From: JBIQKZ01 sp044464765
GTDB taxonomy: Bacteria > Pseudomonadota > Gammaproteobacteria > Burkholderiales > Burkholderiaceae_B
DNA length: 64,000 nt
Assembly (NCBI GenBank): GCA_044464765.1
Contig: JBIQKZ010000014.1
Coordinates: 1 to 64,000, forward strand
Direction: 5' to 3'
A program made the translations under genes and the position numbers. Of this stretch, positions 16,315 through 25,242 are shown one piece after another. The stretch's first letter is position 1. Each line of letters opens with the position of its first letter. Under the pieces are notes generated by a model, which was not told the origin of the DNA, searched no databases, and saw only the letters and a list, made by a program, of their open reading frames with translations.

Positions 16315-17222
16315 TGTGCGGCCTCCGCGCTTACTGCTTGCTTCAGCATGGGAAAGCCAAGTTGCTCACGCGAGTTGAAATAGGCTTGGGCGACCGCGCG
16401 CGACAAGTTGCGAATGCGGCCGATATAGGCGGCTCGTTCGGTAATGCTGATGGCGCCTCGGGCGTCGAGCATGTTGAACGTATGCGCAGCTTTAAGAGTG
16501 GCCTCGTAGGCCGGTAAGGCCAGGGGAACCTGGATCAGCCGGTTGGCCTCGGCCTCGTAGTCGTTGAAATGCGAAAACAGCATGGAGGTGGACGCGTGTT
16601 CGAAGTTATAGGTCGACTGTTCGACTTCGTTCTGGTGGAAGACATCCCGGTACCGTACGGTGGATCCGTCAGGCGCTTGTGTCCAGATCAGGTCGTAAAC
16701 GCTTTCCACGCCTTGCAGATACATGGCAAGACGTTCCAGGCCATAGGTGATCTCGCCGGTGGCCGGGTTGCAGTCCAGCCCGCCGACCTGCTGGAAATAG
16801 GTGAACTGCGTGACTTCCATTCCGTTCAGCCAGACTTCCCAGCCCAGGCCCCAGGCCCCGAGCGTCGGGTTTTCCCAGTCGTCTTCGACGAAACGGATGT
16901 CGTGCTCCTTGGGGTTGATGCCCAGCGCCTTCAGTGAATCGATATACAGATCGAGTATCTCTGGGGGGGCCGGTTTCAGCACGACCTGGTATTGATAGTA
17001 ATGCTGCAGCCGGTTGGGGTTCTCGCCGTAGCGGCCGTCTTTGGGGCGGCGGGACGGTTGTACGTAGGCGGCTTTCCAGGGCTCGGGGCCGATGGAGCGC
17101 AAGAACGTGGCGGTGTGCGAGGTGCCCGCGCCCACTTCCATATCGTAAGGCTGCAACAGGGCGCAGCCCTGTTTGTCCCAATAGTTCTGAAGAGTCAGGA
17201 TAATTTGCTGAAAGGTGAGCAT
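16311..17222 (-). CDS. glyQ: Glycyl-tRNA synthetase, alpha subunit
   Basis: A 303-aa class II synthetase catalytic subunit that activates glycine. It shows MLTFQQIILTLQNYWDKQGC at the start, GPEPWKAAYVQPSRRP, and GLEVTQFTYFQQVGG-type motif 2/3 segments. It is the first gene of the minus-strand run that continues glyS-gmhB-plsC-ygjP-gloA, so its promoter should lie in the 219-bp gap shared with the divergent crotonase; no clear -35/-10 pair is obvious there. Confidence 0.97.
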   Translation of the reverse strand: MLTFQQIILTLQNYWDKQGCALLQPYDMEVGAGTSHTATFLRSIGPEPWKAAYVQPSRRPKDGRYGENPNRLQHYYQYQVVLKPAPPEILDLYIDSLKALGINPKEHDIRFVEDDWENPTLGAWGLGWEVWLNGMEVTQFTYFQQVGGLDCNPATGEITYGLERLAMYLQGVESVYDLIWTQAPDGSTVRYRDVFHQNEVEQSTYNFEHASTSMLFSHFNDYEAEANRLIQVPLALPAYEATLKAAHTFNMLDARGAISITERAAYIGRIRNLSRAVAQAYFNSREQLGFPMLKQAVSAEAAQ

Positions 17223-17441
17223 GTAAACAAAACCAGTAAAGCCATAGCTGCAAAGTGTCTGATTTTAGCGTGTATCCCGCCCGGGGGCGTGGGTGAGGAA
17301 ACAGCGCCGTCGATACAGCCGCCCGCCCGGCTTGTTTATTTGCCGCCCGCGCTGCTGGCCGCCATGGTGTCTTGATTTTCTTCCGGGCGACAAATGGTCG
17401 TATGATATTAAGTTATTGAATTTTTCCCCTGGAGGCTGTGT

Positions 17442-18209
17442 ATGTCGGATCTGGTCCAGACGCAAGTCGTTGATCGTGTCATGATTATTACGATCAATCG
17501 TCCCGAGGCGCGTAACGCCGTCAATTACGAAACTGCGCATGAAATGGCGCGTGTGTTCGACCAATTGGACGACGACGACAATGTTGCCGTCGGAATACTA
17601 ACGGGCGCCGGCGGCACGTTTTCCTCGGGCATGGACCTGAAGGCATTTGCCGCCACGGGCCAACGCCCCCTGGTGGAAGGCCGGGGCTTCGGTGGCCTGT
17701 GTGAAAGGGCGCCGCGCAAGCCGCTGATCGCCGCCGTCGAAGGCTATGCCCTGGCGGGAGGCTGCGAACTGGCCCTGGCGTGCGACCTGATCGTCGCCGC
17801 CACCAACGCCAATTTCGGCTTGCCCGAAACCAAGCGCGGACTGGTGGCAAGCTCAGGCGGCATGTTGCGCCTGCCGCAGCGCATTCCACACCATATTGCC
17901 CTGGAAGTCATCCTGACCGGCGAATTCCTGCCCGCGCAGCGCGCCTACGATCATGGCCTGGTCAATCGGCTGGTGGAGCCTGGCCAGGCGGTCGAAGGCG
18001 CAATGGCTTTGGCTCGCATCATCGCTGAAAATGGTCCCTTGGCCGTGCAGACGGCGAAAAGCATTGTGAACCAGGCCAAAGACTGGCGCCAGGCAGATAT
18101 GTTCGATCTGCAGCGGCCCCGTGTTGCGCATATCTTTGCCTCGGCCGATGCCAAGGAAGGCGCGACGGCCTTCGCCGAAAAGCGCAAGCCTGTGTGGCAA
18201 GGAAAGTAG
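17442..18209 (+). CDS. Enoyl-CoA hydratase/isomerase family protein (crotonase)
   Basis: A 255-aa crotonase-fold protein. The oxyanion-hole segments FSSGMDLKAFA (about 63-73) and AVEGYALAGGCELALACDL (about 95-113) are clear, and LPETKRGLVASSGGM carries a Glu at the usual catalytic position. TGGAGG lies six bases before the ATG. Monocistronic: glyQ diverges upstream and a strong hairpin separates it from the fumarase. Substrate cannot be told from sequence; hydratase, isomerase or carnitinyl-CoA-type activity are all possible. Confidence 0.85.
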   Translation: MSDLVQTQVVDRVMIITINRPEARNAVNYETAHEMARVFDQLDDDDNVAVGILTGAGGTFSSGMDLKAFAATGQRPLVEGRGFGGLCERAPRKPLIAAVEGYALAGGCELALACDLIVAATNANFGLPETKRGLVASSGGMLRLPQRIPHHIALEVILTGEFLPAQRAYDHGLVNRLVEPGQAVEGAMALARIIAENGPLAVQTAKSIVNQAKDWRQADMFDLQRPRVAHIFASADAKEGATAFAEKRKPVWQGK

Positions 18210-18226
18210 CTCTTTATTTCACCATC

Positions 18227-18253
18227 AGAGCCCTCGATTTTCCCGAGGGCTCT
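18227..18253 (+). terminator. Strong hairpin between crotonase and fumarase genes
   Basis: AGAGCCCTCG (18227-18236) and CGAGGGCTCT (18244-18253) form a perfect 10-bp stem with a 7-nt loop, 18 bp past the crotonase stop and 20 bp before the fumarase ATG. No T-run follows on the plus strand, so termination would be imperfect or Rho-assisted; it could also protect an mRNA end. Confidence 0.55.
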
Positions 18254-18273
18254 CGCATTCACAAGCCTTCATC

Positions 18274-19797
18274 ATGACGACCCTGATAAAAGAAACCGAC
18301 CTGATCCAGTCCATTGCGGACGCGGTGCAGTTCATCAGCTATTACCATCCCGCCGACTACATCCAGCATCTGGCGCGTGCCTACGAGCGCGAGGAAAGCC
18401 CTGCCGCCAAAGACGCCATTGCCCAGATACTCACGAACTCGCGTATGTGCGCCGAAGGCCGACGCCCCATTTGCCAGGACACAGGCATCGTCAACGTCTT
18501 TTTGAAGATTGGCATGAACGTGCGGCTGGACGCCCAGCGCAGCCTGCAGGAAATCTGTGACGAAGGGGTGCGCCAGGGCTATACCAATGCCGACAATCCC
18601 TTGCGCGCATCGGTGCTCAACGATCCTTTGTTCGCGCGCAAGAACACGCGCGACAACACGCCCTGTATTGTGAACGTCGAGTTGGTGGCGGGCGATACCG
18701 TCGATATCCAGGTGGCCGCCAAAGGCGGCGGGTCCGAGAACAAATCCAAGTTCGCCATGCTCAATCCCAGCGACTCCCTGGTCGACTGGGTGTTAAAAAC
18801 CGTGCCTCAGATGGGTGCGGGCTGGTGCCCGCCGGGCATGCTGGGGATCGGCGTGGGCGGAACGGCTGAAAAAGCCATGTTGATGGCCAAGCAATCGCTG
18901 ATGGATGACATCGATATGTACGAGCTTCTGGCGCGCGGTCCGCAGAACAAGCTTGAAGAGCTGCGCATCGATCTTTACCAGAAGGTCAATGCTCTGGGCA
19001 TCGGCGCGCAGGGCCTGGGTGGCCTGACCACGGTGCTGGACGTCAAGATCAATACCTTTCCCACCCACGCGGCGTCCAAGCCGGTTGCCATGATCCCCAA
19101 CTGCGCCGCCACGCGCCACGTGCATTTCGTGCTGGACGGTACAGGCCCTGCCCAATTGACGCCGCCGTCGTTGTCGGATTGGCCCGATGTGAAGTGGGCG
19201 CCCGACTACAACAAGTCGCTGCAGGTGGACTTAAACACACTGACTCGAGAACAAGTAGCCAGTTGGAAGCCCGGCCAGACACTGCTGTTGTCGGGAAAGA
19301 TGCTTACTGGCCGCGACGCGGCGCACAAGCGCATTCAGGAAATGCTCGAGCGTGGTGAGCCGCTGCCGGTAGACTTCAAGAATCGCGTCATCTATTACGT
19401 TGGCCCGGTGGATCCGGTACGTGAAGAAGTGGTCGGCCCTGCCGGCCCCACCACGGCCACGCGCATGGACAAGTTCACTGACATGATGCTGGAAAAGACC
19501 GGTCTCATTTCCATGATTGGCAAAGCCGAGCGCGGCCCGGTCGCCATCGAATCCATTCGCAAGCACGGTTCGGCTTACCTGATGGCGGTGGGCGGTTCGG
19601 CCTACCTGGTGTCCAAAGCCATTCGGGGCGCCAAGGTGGTCGGTTTCGAGGATCTGGGCATGGAAGCCATCTATGAGTTCGATGTCAAAGACATGCCCGT
19701 GACCGTGGCGGTCGATTCCAGCGGAACCTCGGTGCACGAAACAGGCCCCAAACAATGGCAGGCCCGTATTGCTCAGATCCCGCTTGTGCCGGTTTGA
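18274..19797 (+). CDS. fumA: Class I (iron-sulfur) fumarate hydratase
   Basis: A 507-aa [4Fe-4S] fumarase interconverting fumarate and malate in the TCA cycle. Three cysteines at 67 (RPICQDTG), 185 (GWCPPGM) and 277 (PNCAATRH) have the spacing of the E. coli FumA cluster ligands. N- and C-terminal fumarase domains are both present; the latter includes LTGRDAAHKRI and GSAYLMAVGGSAYL. The frame is open from 18121, but the ATG at 18274 gives the family start MTTLIKETDL. The 3' end overlaps the convergent folK by 25 bp. Confidence 0.94.
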   Translation: MTTLIKETDLIQSIADAVQFISYYHPADYIQHLARAYEREESPAAKDAIAQILTNSRMCAEGRRPICQDTGIVNVFLKIGMNVRLDAQRSLQEICDEGVRQGYTNADNPLRASVLNDPLFARKNTRDNTPCIVNVELVAGDTVDIQVAAKGGGSENKSKFAMLNPSDSLVDWVLKTVPQMGAGWCPPGMLGIGVGGTAEKAMLMAKQSLMDDIDMYELLARGPQNKLEELRIDLYQKVNALGIGAQGLGGLTTVLDVKINTFPTHAASKPVAMIPNCAATRHVHFVLDGTGPAQLTPPSLSDWPDVKWAPDYNKSLQVDLNTLTREQVASWKPGQTLLLSGKMLTGRDAAHKRIQEMLERGEPLPVDFKNRVIYYVGPVDPVREEVVGPAGPTTATRMDKFTDMMLEKTGLISMIGKAERGPVAIESIRKHGSAYLMAVGGSAYLVSKAIRGAKVVGFEDLGMEAIYEFDVKDMPVTVAVDSSGTSVHETGPKQWQARIAQIPLVPV

Positions 19798-20291
19798 TCG
19801 TCCAACGGTTGGATGAACTGGTCCGAACAGGCTTCCAGCAGTTCCGACACCCGGCCCTGAACCAGCACCAGGCCGGGCGTCAGCTCGCGTAGCGGGGCCA
19901 GCACAAAGGCTCGCTCGTGCAGTCGGGGGTGCGGCACAGTCAGGTCGGGCAGGTCAATCGATTGGTTCCCGTATAACAGCAGGTCCAGGTCCAGCGTGCG
20001 GGGCGCATTGCGGTAAGGGCGCAGGCGCCCGTGATGTTGCTCGATTGCCTGCAGGGCGCGCAGCAGCGCCAGTGGCGCAAGGGTAGTGGTTAGCGCAGCG
20101 ACTGCATTGATGTAGTCAGGACCGCTGGAATCGACCGGGCTGCTTCGATAAAGACGGGAAAGCTTCAGGTTCGATACGCCTGGTGCGGCGGCCAGTTCCG
20201 ACGTTGCCTGTAATAGTGTGGCACGTGCATCCCCCAGGTTGGCGCCCAGGCCGATATAGGCAAGTGTGGCGGAAGGGGTGTGCTGTGCCAT
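19773..20291 (-). CDS. folK: 2-amino-4-hydroxy-6-hydroxymethyldihydropteridine pyrophosphokinase
   Basis: A 172-aa HPPK that transfers pyrophosphate from ATP to the pterin in folate synthesis. It shows YIGLGANLGD at the start, FxN/YINAVAALTT, and the signature RTLDLDLLLYG followed by LTVPHPRLHERAFVLAPL. It lies 34 bp downstream of pcnB in the usual pcnB-folK order. The next folate enzyme, folP, is at 56065 in this window. It ends inside the convergent fumarase gene (25-bp overlap). Confidence 0.95.
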   Translation of the reverse strand: MAQHTPSATLAYIGLGANLGDARATLLQATSELAAAPGVSNLKLSRLYRSSPVDSSGPDYINAVAALTTTLAPLALLRALQAIEQHHGRLRPYRNAPRTLDLDLLLYGNQSIDLPDLTVPHPRLHERAFVLAPLRELTPGLVLVQGRVSELLEACSDQFIQPLDDQTGTSGI

Positions 20292-20325
20292 GGCTTCGCG
20301 ACTCCGTGATTAGTATGAGCAGGCA

Positions 20326-21699
20326 CTAATCGGCCGCAGGCGCTTGCTTTGCCGCCGCTGGTTTGCTGCCGCGGCGCCGGCGCCGTCGGGATTTTCCCGA
20401 CCCTTGCGGGCCCGGGCGACGACTTTCCTGCTGCTGGTAGGCTTCGATCATGTCGACGCGGTCGGCGCTATCGGCATTGGCCAGGTCCATCCACCATTGC
20501 GCTCCCACGCTATCCACTTCACGGGCCTCGGCCCTTAATTGCAGGAAGTCCACCGCAGCTCGAAAACGCGGATGTTCAAGCATGCGCCAGATGGCTTTGG
20601 GGGAAGCGCGCTCGAAGCGCGGCTGCATGAACCAGATATCGCGCATGTCCGCTTGAAAGCGGCGCTGGATCGCGAGTGTGCGTGTTTGTTCATTAATGAC
20701 GTCGTCCGAGGCCGTCATCAAGGCCTGCATGGGAGACTCGCCATTGGCCATCACCTGTTGCCAGCGTTTATCCACCCGCTTCCAGAGCAGGGAGGCAAAC
20801 AGAAAGCTGGGACTCACGGACTTGGCAGCCCGTACCCGCGCATCGGTGCGCTCGAGGGCCAGTTCGATGAAGGCTTCCCCGCCTTCTTGCTGGAAAATGG
20901 CATCCAGCAACGGAAGCAAGTCATTGTGCAGGCCTACCTGGCGCAATTGCCTGAGGCAGTCCATGGCATGGCCGCAGGTAAGTAGTTTCAGCATTTCGTC
21001 GAACAGGCGCGATGCGGGCACATTCTTGATCAACGGGGCCAATTCCTGGATGGGCGCCAAGGTGGCCGGGTCGATAGCGCCGTTCAGCTTGGCGGCAAAG
21101 CGGATGGCGCGCAACATCCGGACAGGATCTTCGCGGTAGCGTGTCTGCGGGTCGCCAATCATGCGCACCACGCGTTTTTTCAGGTCGGCCACCCCTTGGT
21201 GATAGTCGATGACTTCTTCTTTCAGGGGGTCGTAATACAGGGCATTGAGCGTGAAATCGCGGCGCGCGGCGTCTTGCTCGTGGGTGCCAAACAGATTGTC
21301 GCGCAGGATGCGTCCGTGCTCGTCGGTGTCTTGCTCGTTGGAGGTGGGGGCTCGAAAGGTGGAGGTTTCGATGATCTCCTGGCCAAAGACAACATGCACC
21401 AGCTGGAATCGCCGGCCGATGATGCGGGCACGGCGGAACAGGGGGCGGATTTGCTCGGGCGTGGCGTTGGTGGCCACGTCGAAGTCTTTGGGCGCCAGGC
21501 CGGCGATAAGATCGCGCACGGCGCCGCCCACGATGTAGGCGTCAAACCCTTGCTGTTGTAGGACCTCGCAAACCTTGACGGCGTGGCGTGAAACATTGCG
21601 CCGGTCGATACCGTGCTTGTCGCGTGAAAAGCGCTCGGGGCCGCGGGCAGGCGCCGAAAACAGACGGCTGACAAAGTTTTTTATTGTTTCTTTAAGCAT
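20326..21699 (-). CDS. pcnB: Poly(A) polymerase I
   Basis: A 457-aa nucleotidyltransferase that adds 3' poly(A) tails to RNAs and so marks them for decay. VGGAVRDLIAGLAPKDFDVA (about 57-76) is the class II NTase signature with its catalytic Asp pair; RFRAPTS- and DFTLNALYYDP-type segments follow. The long Lys/Arg-rich C-terminus (GKSRRRRRRGSKPAAAK) distinguishes poly(A) polymerase from CCA-adding enzymes of the same family. Located between the HAD phosphatase gene and folK on the minus strand. Confidence 0.92.
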   Translation of the reverse strand: MLKETIKNFVSRLFSAPARGPERFSRDKHGIDRRNVSRHAVKVCEVLQQQGFDAYIVGGAVRDLIAGLAPKDFDVATNATPEQIRPLFRRARIIGRRFQLVHVVFGQEIIETSTFRAPTSNEQDTDEHGRILRDNLFGTHEQDAARRDFTLNALYYDPLKEEVIDYHQGVADLKKRVVRMIGDPQTRYREDPVRMLRAIRFAAKLNGAIDPATLAPIQELAPLIKNVPASRLFDEMLKLLTCGHAMDCLRQLRQVGLHNDLLPLLDAIFQQEGGEAFIELALERTDARVRAAKSVSPSFLFASLLWKRVDKRWQQVMANGESPMQALMTASDDVINEQTRTLAIQRRFQADMRDIWFMQPRFERASPKAIWRMLEHPRFRAAVDFLQLRAEAREVDSVGAQWWMDLANADSADRVDMIEAYQQQESRRPGPQGSGKSRRRRRRGSKPAAAKQAPAAD

Positions 21700-21708
21700 A
21701 AGGGTATT

Positions 21709-22410
21709 TTATGATTTTGCGTCCTGCATGTCCTCGAACATATCCAATACGGGCCAGCCGCGATCCAGGGCAATTTGTCGCAAGACGGGGCTGGGGTTGG
21801 TTGCCACAGGATGGGTGACGATTTCGAGCAAGGGCAGGTCGTTGGGCGAATCGCTGTAGAAATACGTTTCTTCGAAGTCGGCCAGTGTGAGCCCCAGTTG
21901 TTCCAGCCACATATTGACCCGCGTGATCTTGCCCGCCTGGAAGCTGGCTATGCCTTCGATGGCGCCGGTGTAGCGGCCGGCATGAAATTGCGGGATCGTG
22001 GCGATTAAATGGGGGATGTTGAAGGCCTGGGCAATGGGTGTCGTGACAAACTGATTGGTCGCCGTGACAATGGCGCACAGGTCTCCCTGGGAAAGGTGTT
22101 TGGCCACCAGCGCCTGGGCAACAGGCAGGATGCTGGGCTGGATGACCTCGTGCATGAAGTGGGTGTGCCATTCAGCCAGCTCGGTCGGGTCGGCGGCGGC
22201 CAACAGGCCGAGCATGAATTCGGCGGCTTCGCCGGCGGTCAGGTTGCCGGCGTTGTAGCGCTCCATCAGGTCATTGTTGCGGCGGACAGCTTCTTCGGGG
22301 TCGCCGGCGCGGCCGGTGCGCGCCAGGAAATCGGCCCATTGGTAGTCGCTGTCCAGCGGCAGCAGAGTGTGGTCCAGGTCGAACAGGGCCAGGCGTTTGT
22401 AGTCAGTCAT
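21709..22410 (-). CDS. HAD-IB family phosphatase (SerB-like)
   Basis: A 233-aa HAD hydrolase of subfamily IB with LFDLDHTLLPLDSDYQW at the N-terminus (nucleophile Asp and second Asp), an alpha-helical cap (about 30-100), the Thr motif VTATNQF (about 120) and the metal-binding YSDSPNDLPLL (about 195). Relatives include phosphoserine phosphatases and HisN-type histidinol phosphatases; the substrate here is not determined. Start overlaps the hda stop as ATGA. Confidence 0.87.
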   Translation of the reverse strand: MTDYKRLALFDLDHTLLPLDSDYQWADFLARTGRAGDPEEAVRRNNDLMERYNAGNLTAGEAAEFMLGLLAAADPTELAEWHTHFMHEVIQPSILPVAQALVAKHLSQGDLCAIVTATNQFVTTPIAQAFNIPHLIATIPQFHAGRYTGAIEGIASFQAGKITRVNMWLEQLGLTLADFEETYFYSDSPNDLPLLEIVTHPVATNPSPVLRQIALDRGWPVLDMFEDMQDAKS

Positions 22411-23111
22411 AGTTCAGCATTATCCGGTGGCGTGGAGGCCGCCAGCAGGTCCTTGAGTAAAGGCAGGGTAATGGCTCGGTGCTTTTGCAGCGAATAGCGA
22501 TCGAGCGCGTTCAGCAGGGCGCTTAGCCGGCTCATGTCGCGGGCATAGTGCGTAAGAATCCAGTTGACAACACCCGGGCCCAATTGCAGCCCGCGTTCGG
22601 CGGCTTGCGTTTCCAGCGCCCGGATACGATCGTCGTCGGACAATACGTGCAGCCGGAAAACAAGATCCCAGCCCAGGCGGGTGCGAAGGTCTTCGCGTAA
22701 TGGCATGGCCAACGGAGCCCGATCGCCCGCACAGATCAGTGCGAAGGCCTGCTTGCCGGCCGCAGCTTCGCGCCATCGATTGTACAGGGCAAACAGGGCC
22801 GTCTGCGCGGCGGCATCCAGAAGTTCGATGTCGTCGACCGCCACAAGGCGCAAGCCGGCGGTTTCATTGTGTGTAATGTCGCGCAGCAGGTCGGCGGCGT
22901 GCGAAGCGGGACAGTAAAGAGTGTGGGTGTCGTGGGTCAGGGCCTTCAAAAGATGGCTGCGGCCGGTGCCGGGCGGCCCCCAGAGATAAACGGCGCGCCC
23001 CGGCGGGCATCGCCGTAACGCATCCACGGCTTCGCCATTATCGCCAATAATGAAGTTATCCAGCGTGGGCGGTGGCGCAGGTTGTAGGTCGAGTAGAAGC
23101 TGCTGGGTCAT
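22407..23111 (-). CDS. hda: DnaA regulatory inactivator Hda
   Basis: A 234-aa DnaA-related AAA+ protein. QLLLDL at residues 4-9 matches the beta-clamp binding peptide of Hda, which stimulates ATP hydrolysis by DnaA after replication starts. Other features are a P-loop-like GPPGTGRSHLLKAL (about 45-58), the Walker B AVDDIELL (about 94-101) and a sensor 2-type region (HYARDMSRLSALL). It lacks the DNA-binding domain IV of DnaA. Divergent from purM, as often seen in proteobacteria, with a 79-bp gap. Confidence 0.93.
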   Translation of the reverse strand: MTQQLLLDLQPAPPPTLDNFIIGDNGEAVDALRRCPPGRAVYLWGPPGTGRSHLLKALTHDTHTLYCPASHAADLLRDITHNETAGLRLVAVDDIELLDAAAQTALFALYNRWREAAAGKQAFALICAGDRAPLAMPLREDLRTRLGWDLVFRLHVLSDDDRIRALETQAAERGLQLGPGVVNWILTHYARDMSRLSALLNALDRYSLQKHRAITLPLLKDLLAASTPPDNAEL

Positions 23112-23122
23112 TGTGCACGGTA

Positions 23123-23143
23123 AAAGGCGTAAAATGCGCCTTT
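23123..23143. repeat. Inverted repeat in the hda/purM divergent gap
   Basis: AAAGGCG (23123-23129) and CGCCTTT (23137-23143) pair around a 7-nt spacer. Lying between two divergent genes, it cannot be a terminator of either and may be an operator; TAAAAT within it could be a -10 element. Confidence 0.35.
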
Positions 23144-23190
23144 AAGATTTCATTCAACACGCAATTCTTGCACATCCCACGGCTTTTCTC

Positions 23191-24243
23191 ATGACTAACA
23201 AACAATCCGCCCCTTTAACTTACCGCGATGCCGGCGTTGATATCGACGCCGGTGAAGCGCTGGTCGATCGGATCAAGCCGTTGGCAGCCCGTACCATGCG
23301 CGCGGGGGTCATGGCAGGTATTGGCGGGTTTGGCGCCTTGTTCGAGCTTCCCAAAGGCATGAGCGAGCCGGTTCTGGTTTCCGGAACCGATGGGGTGGGC
23401 ACCAAGCTGCGCCTGGCGTTCGAATGGCAACGCCACGACACCGTGGGCATTGACCTGGTCGCCATGAGTGTCAACGATATTCTCGTCCAAGGGGCGGAGC
23501 CCCTGTTCTTCCTGGATTATTTCGCCTGCGGCAAGTTATCAGTGGACACGGCGGCAAGCGTCGTGGGTGGGATTGCCCGTGGCTGCGAGCTGGCGGGATG
23601 TGCGTTGATCGGTGGCGAAACCGCGGAAATGCCGGGCATGTATCCCGATGGCGAATACGATCTGGCCGGGTTCGCGGTAGGTGCGGTCGAGAAGGCGCGC
23701 ATTATCAATGGCAAATCCATTCAGCCAGGTGATGTGGTGCTGGGGCTGGCCTCCAGCGGGGCGCATTCGAATGGGTTTTCGTTATTGCGCCGTATCCTGT
23801 CTCATGTCGATGCCAAGCCCGAGCAGGAACTGGGTGGGCGTTCGCTGGAAGACGTCGTCATGGAACCCACCCGCATTTATGTCAAGCCGGTGCTTGAAGC
23901 GTTGCGTCGACATGGCGAAGCCATCAAGGGGTTGGCTCATATTACGGGCGGCGGCCTGCTGGATAATGTACCGCGCATCCTGCAACCAGGGCTTTCCGCC
24001 CAGTTGCATCGCGACGCCTGGGAAATGCCGGAGCTATTCAGCTGGTTGCAAAAGGGTGGCGGCGTGGCCGATACGGAAATGTATCGGGTCTTTAACTGCG
24101 GCATCGGCATGGTGATTGTGGTTCCTGAAGACCAGGCGGACGCCGTTGCGGCAACCTTGGAGGAGCAGGGAGAGCGGGTGTGGCGGCTGGGCGGCATCGT
24201 GGAACGGGCTGCTGGCGAAGCGCCGCAAACGGTGGTGGTGTAA
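23191..24243 (+). CDS. purM: Phosphoribosylformylglycinamidine cyclo-ligase
   Basis: A 350-aa AIR synthetase, step five of purine synthesis, ATP-dependent. It starts LTYRDAGVDIDAG and contains VSGTDGVGTKLRLAF (about 68-82), GIDLVAMSVNDILVQGAEPLFFLDYFACG (split over about 90-118), GGETAEMPGMY and ASSGAHSNGFSLLRR. All conserved blocks of the PurM family are present and the length is normal. Two hairpins separate it from convergent miaA. Confidence 0.97.
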   Translation: MTNKQSAPLTYRDAGVDIDAGEALVDRIKPLAARTMRAGVMAGIGGFGALFELPKGMSEPVLVSGTDGVGTKLRLAFEWQRHDTVGIDLVAMSVNDILVQGAEPLFFLDYFACGKLSVDTAASVVGGIARGCELAGCALIGGETAEMPGMYPDGEYDLAGFAVGAVEKARIINGKSIQPGDVVLGLASSGAHSNGFSLLRRILSHVDAKPEQELGGRSLEDVVMEPTRIYVKPVLEALRRHGEAIKGLAHITGGGLLDNVPRILQPGLSAQLHRDAWEMPELFSWLQKGGGVADTEMYRVFNCGIGMVIVVPEDQADAVAATLEEQGERVWRLGGIVERAAGEAPQTVVV

Positions 24244-24265
24244 GGCAGCGCAGTTTCCCCGGGTG

Positions 24266-24300
24266 GCCGGCGATGCCGGCGGGCAGGTCGGGCGCCCCGA
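24266..24300. repeat. Two small hairpins between convergent purM and miaA
   Basis: GCCGGC (24266-24271) and GCCGGC (24275-24280) form a 6-bp stem with a 3-nt loop; a second stem TCGGG/CCCGA follows around 24289-24301. There is no T-run, so any termination role is tentative. Confidence 0.35.
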
Positions 24301-25242
24301 TCAGCGCGGGTCAGGCCAGATCGTTTTCAGCTGCTGGATCGCCTGATCGGCTACGTTGTCGGCCAGGCAGTCAATGATCATCCGATCAGGCAGTGCGCGT
24401 AGCCAGGTCAGTTGCCGCTTGGCAAGCTGGCGAGTGGCGGCGATGGCCTGCTCTATGGCCGTCGTCAGATCGACCTCGCCGTCCAGATGGCTCCATAATT
24501 GCCGATAGCCAACGCATCGTATCGATGGCAGGCCGACGTGCAGGTCGGGCCGCTTATGCAGTGCGCGTACCTCGTCCAGCAAGCCGGCTGACATCATGTG
24601 CTGGTAGCGGGCTGCGATGCGCTCGTGCAGCGCTTTGCGGTCGGAGGGCTCCAGACTGACGGTGATGTACCGACGCGAGGGTGCGGGTGAGTGGCGGCTT
24701 TCGGCCAGCCAGCTGGACATGGGGCGTGCGCTGACGCGGTAGATTTCAATGGCCCGTTGCAGCCGTTGGCTGTCGTTGGGGGCCAGTCGGGCAGCGGTGG
24801 CGGGGTCGTAGCCGGCAAGTTCGGCATGCATGGCCGGCCAACCACGTTGTTCCGCTTCTAGCTCTATCTGCGCGCGTACTGTGGCGTCGGCGCCGGGCAG
24901 ATCGTTCAGTCCCTCGCGCAGCGCTTTGTAATACAGCATGGTGCCGCCACACAACAGAGGAATCCCGCCCCGTTTTTCAATGGAGTCGATCAGGTCCACC
25001 GCATCGCGCTGGAATTCGGCCGCCGAATAGCTTTGTGCAGGATCGCGGATGTCCAGAAGGTGATGCGGCACGGCTTGACGCTCAGCCGGCGAGGGCTTGG
25101 CCGTACCGATATCCATGCCCTGGTAGATGGTTGCCGAATCCATGGTGATGATTTCGATGGGCCAACGTTTGGCCAGGGCATGCGTGGCGGCGCTTTTCCC
25201 GGCGGCGGTCGGGCCGGTAAGGCAGACGATGGGGAGAGTCAT
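24301..25242 (-). CDS. miaA: tRNA dimethylallyltransferase
   Basis: A 313-aa enzyme that prenylates A37 of tRNAs reading UNN codons. MTLPIVCLTGPTAAGKSAAT gives the P-loop at the start; DSATIYQGMDIGTAKPS and HHLLDIRDPAQSYSAAEF are family signatures. The start at 25242 overlaps the mutL stop as ATGA and puts the P-loop at the usual distance, so the 24 extra codons of the longer frame are rejected. The mutL-miaA pairing is a conserved operon. Confidence 0.96.
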   Translation of the reverse strand: MTLPIVCLTGPTAAGKSAATHALAKRWPIEIITMDSATIYQGMDIGTAKPSPAERQAVPHHLLDIRDPAQSYSAAEFQRDAVDLIDSIEKRGGIPLLCGGTMLYYKALREGLNDLPGADATVRAQIELEAEQRGWPAMHAELAGYDPATAARLAPNDSQRLQRAIEIYRVSARPMSSWLAESRHSPAPSRRYITVSLEPSDRKALHERIAARYQHMMSAGLLDEVRALHKRPDLHVGLPSIRCVGYRQLWSHLDGEVDLTTAIEQAIAATRQLAKRQLTWLRALPDRMIIDCLADNVADQAIQQLKTIWPDPR

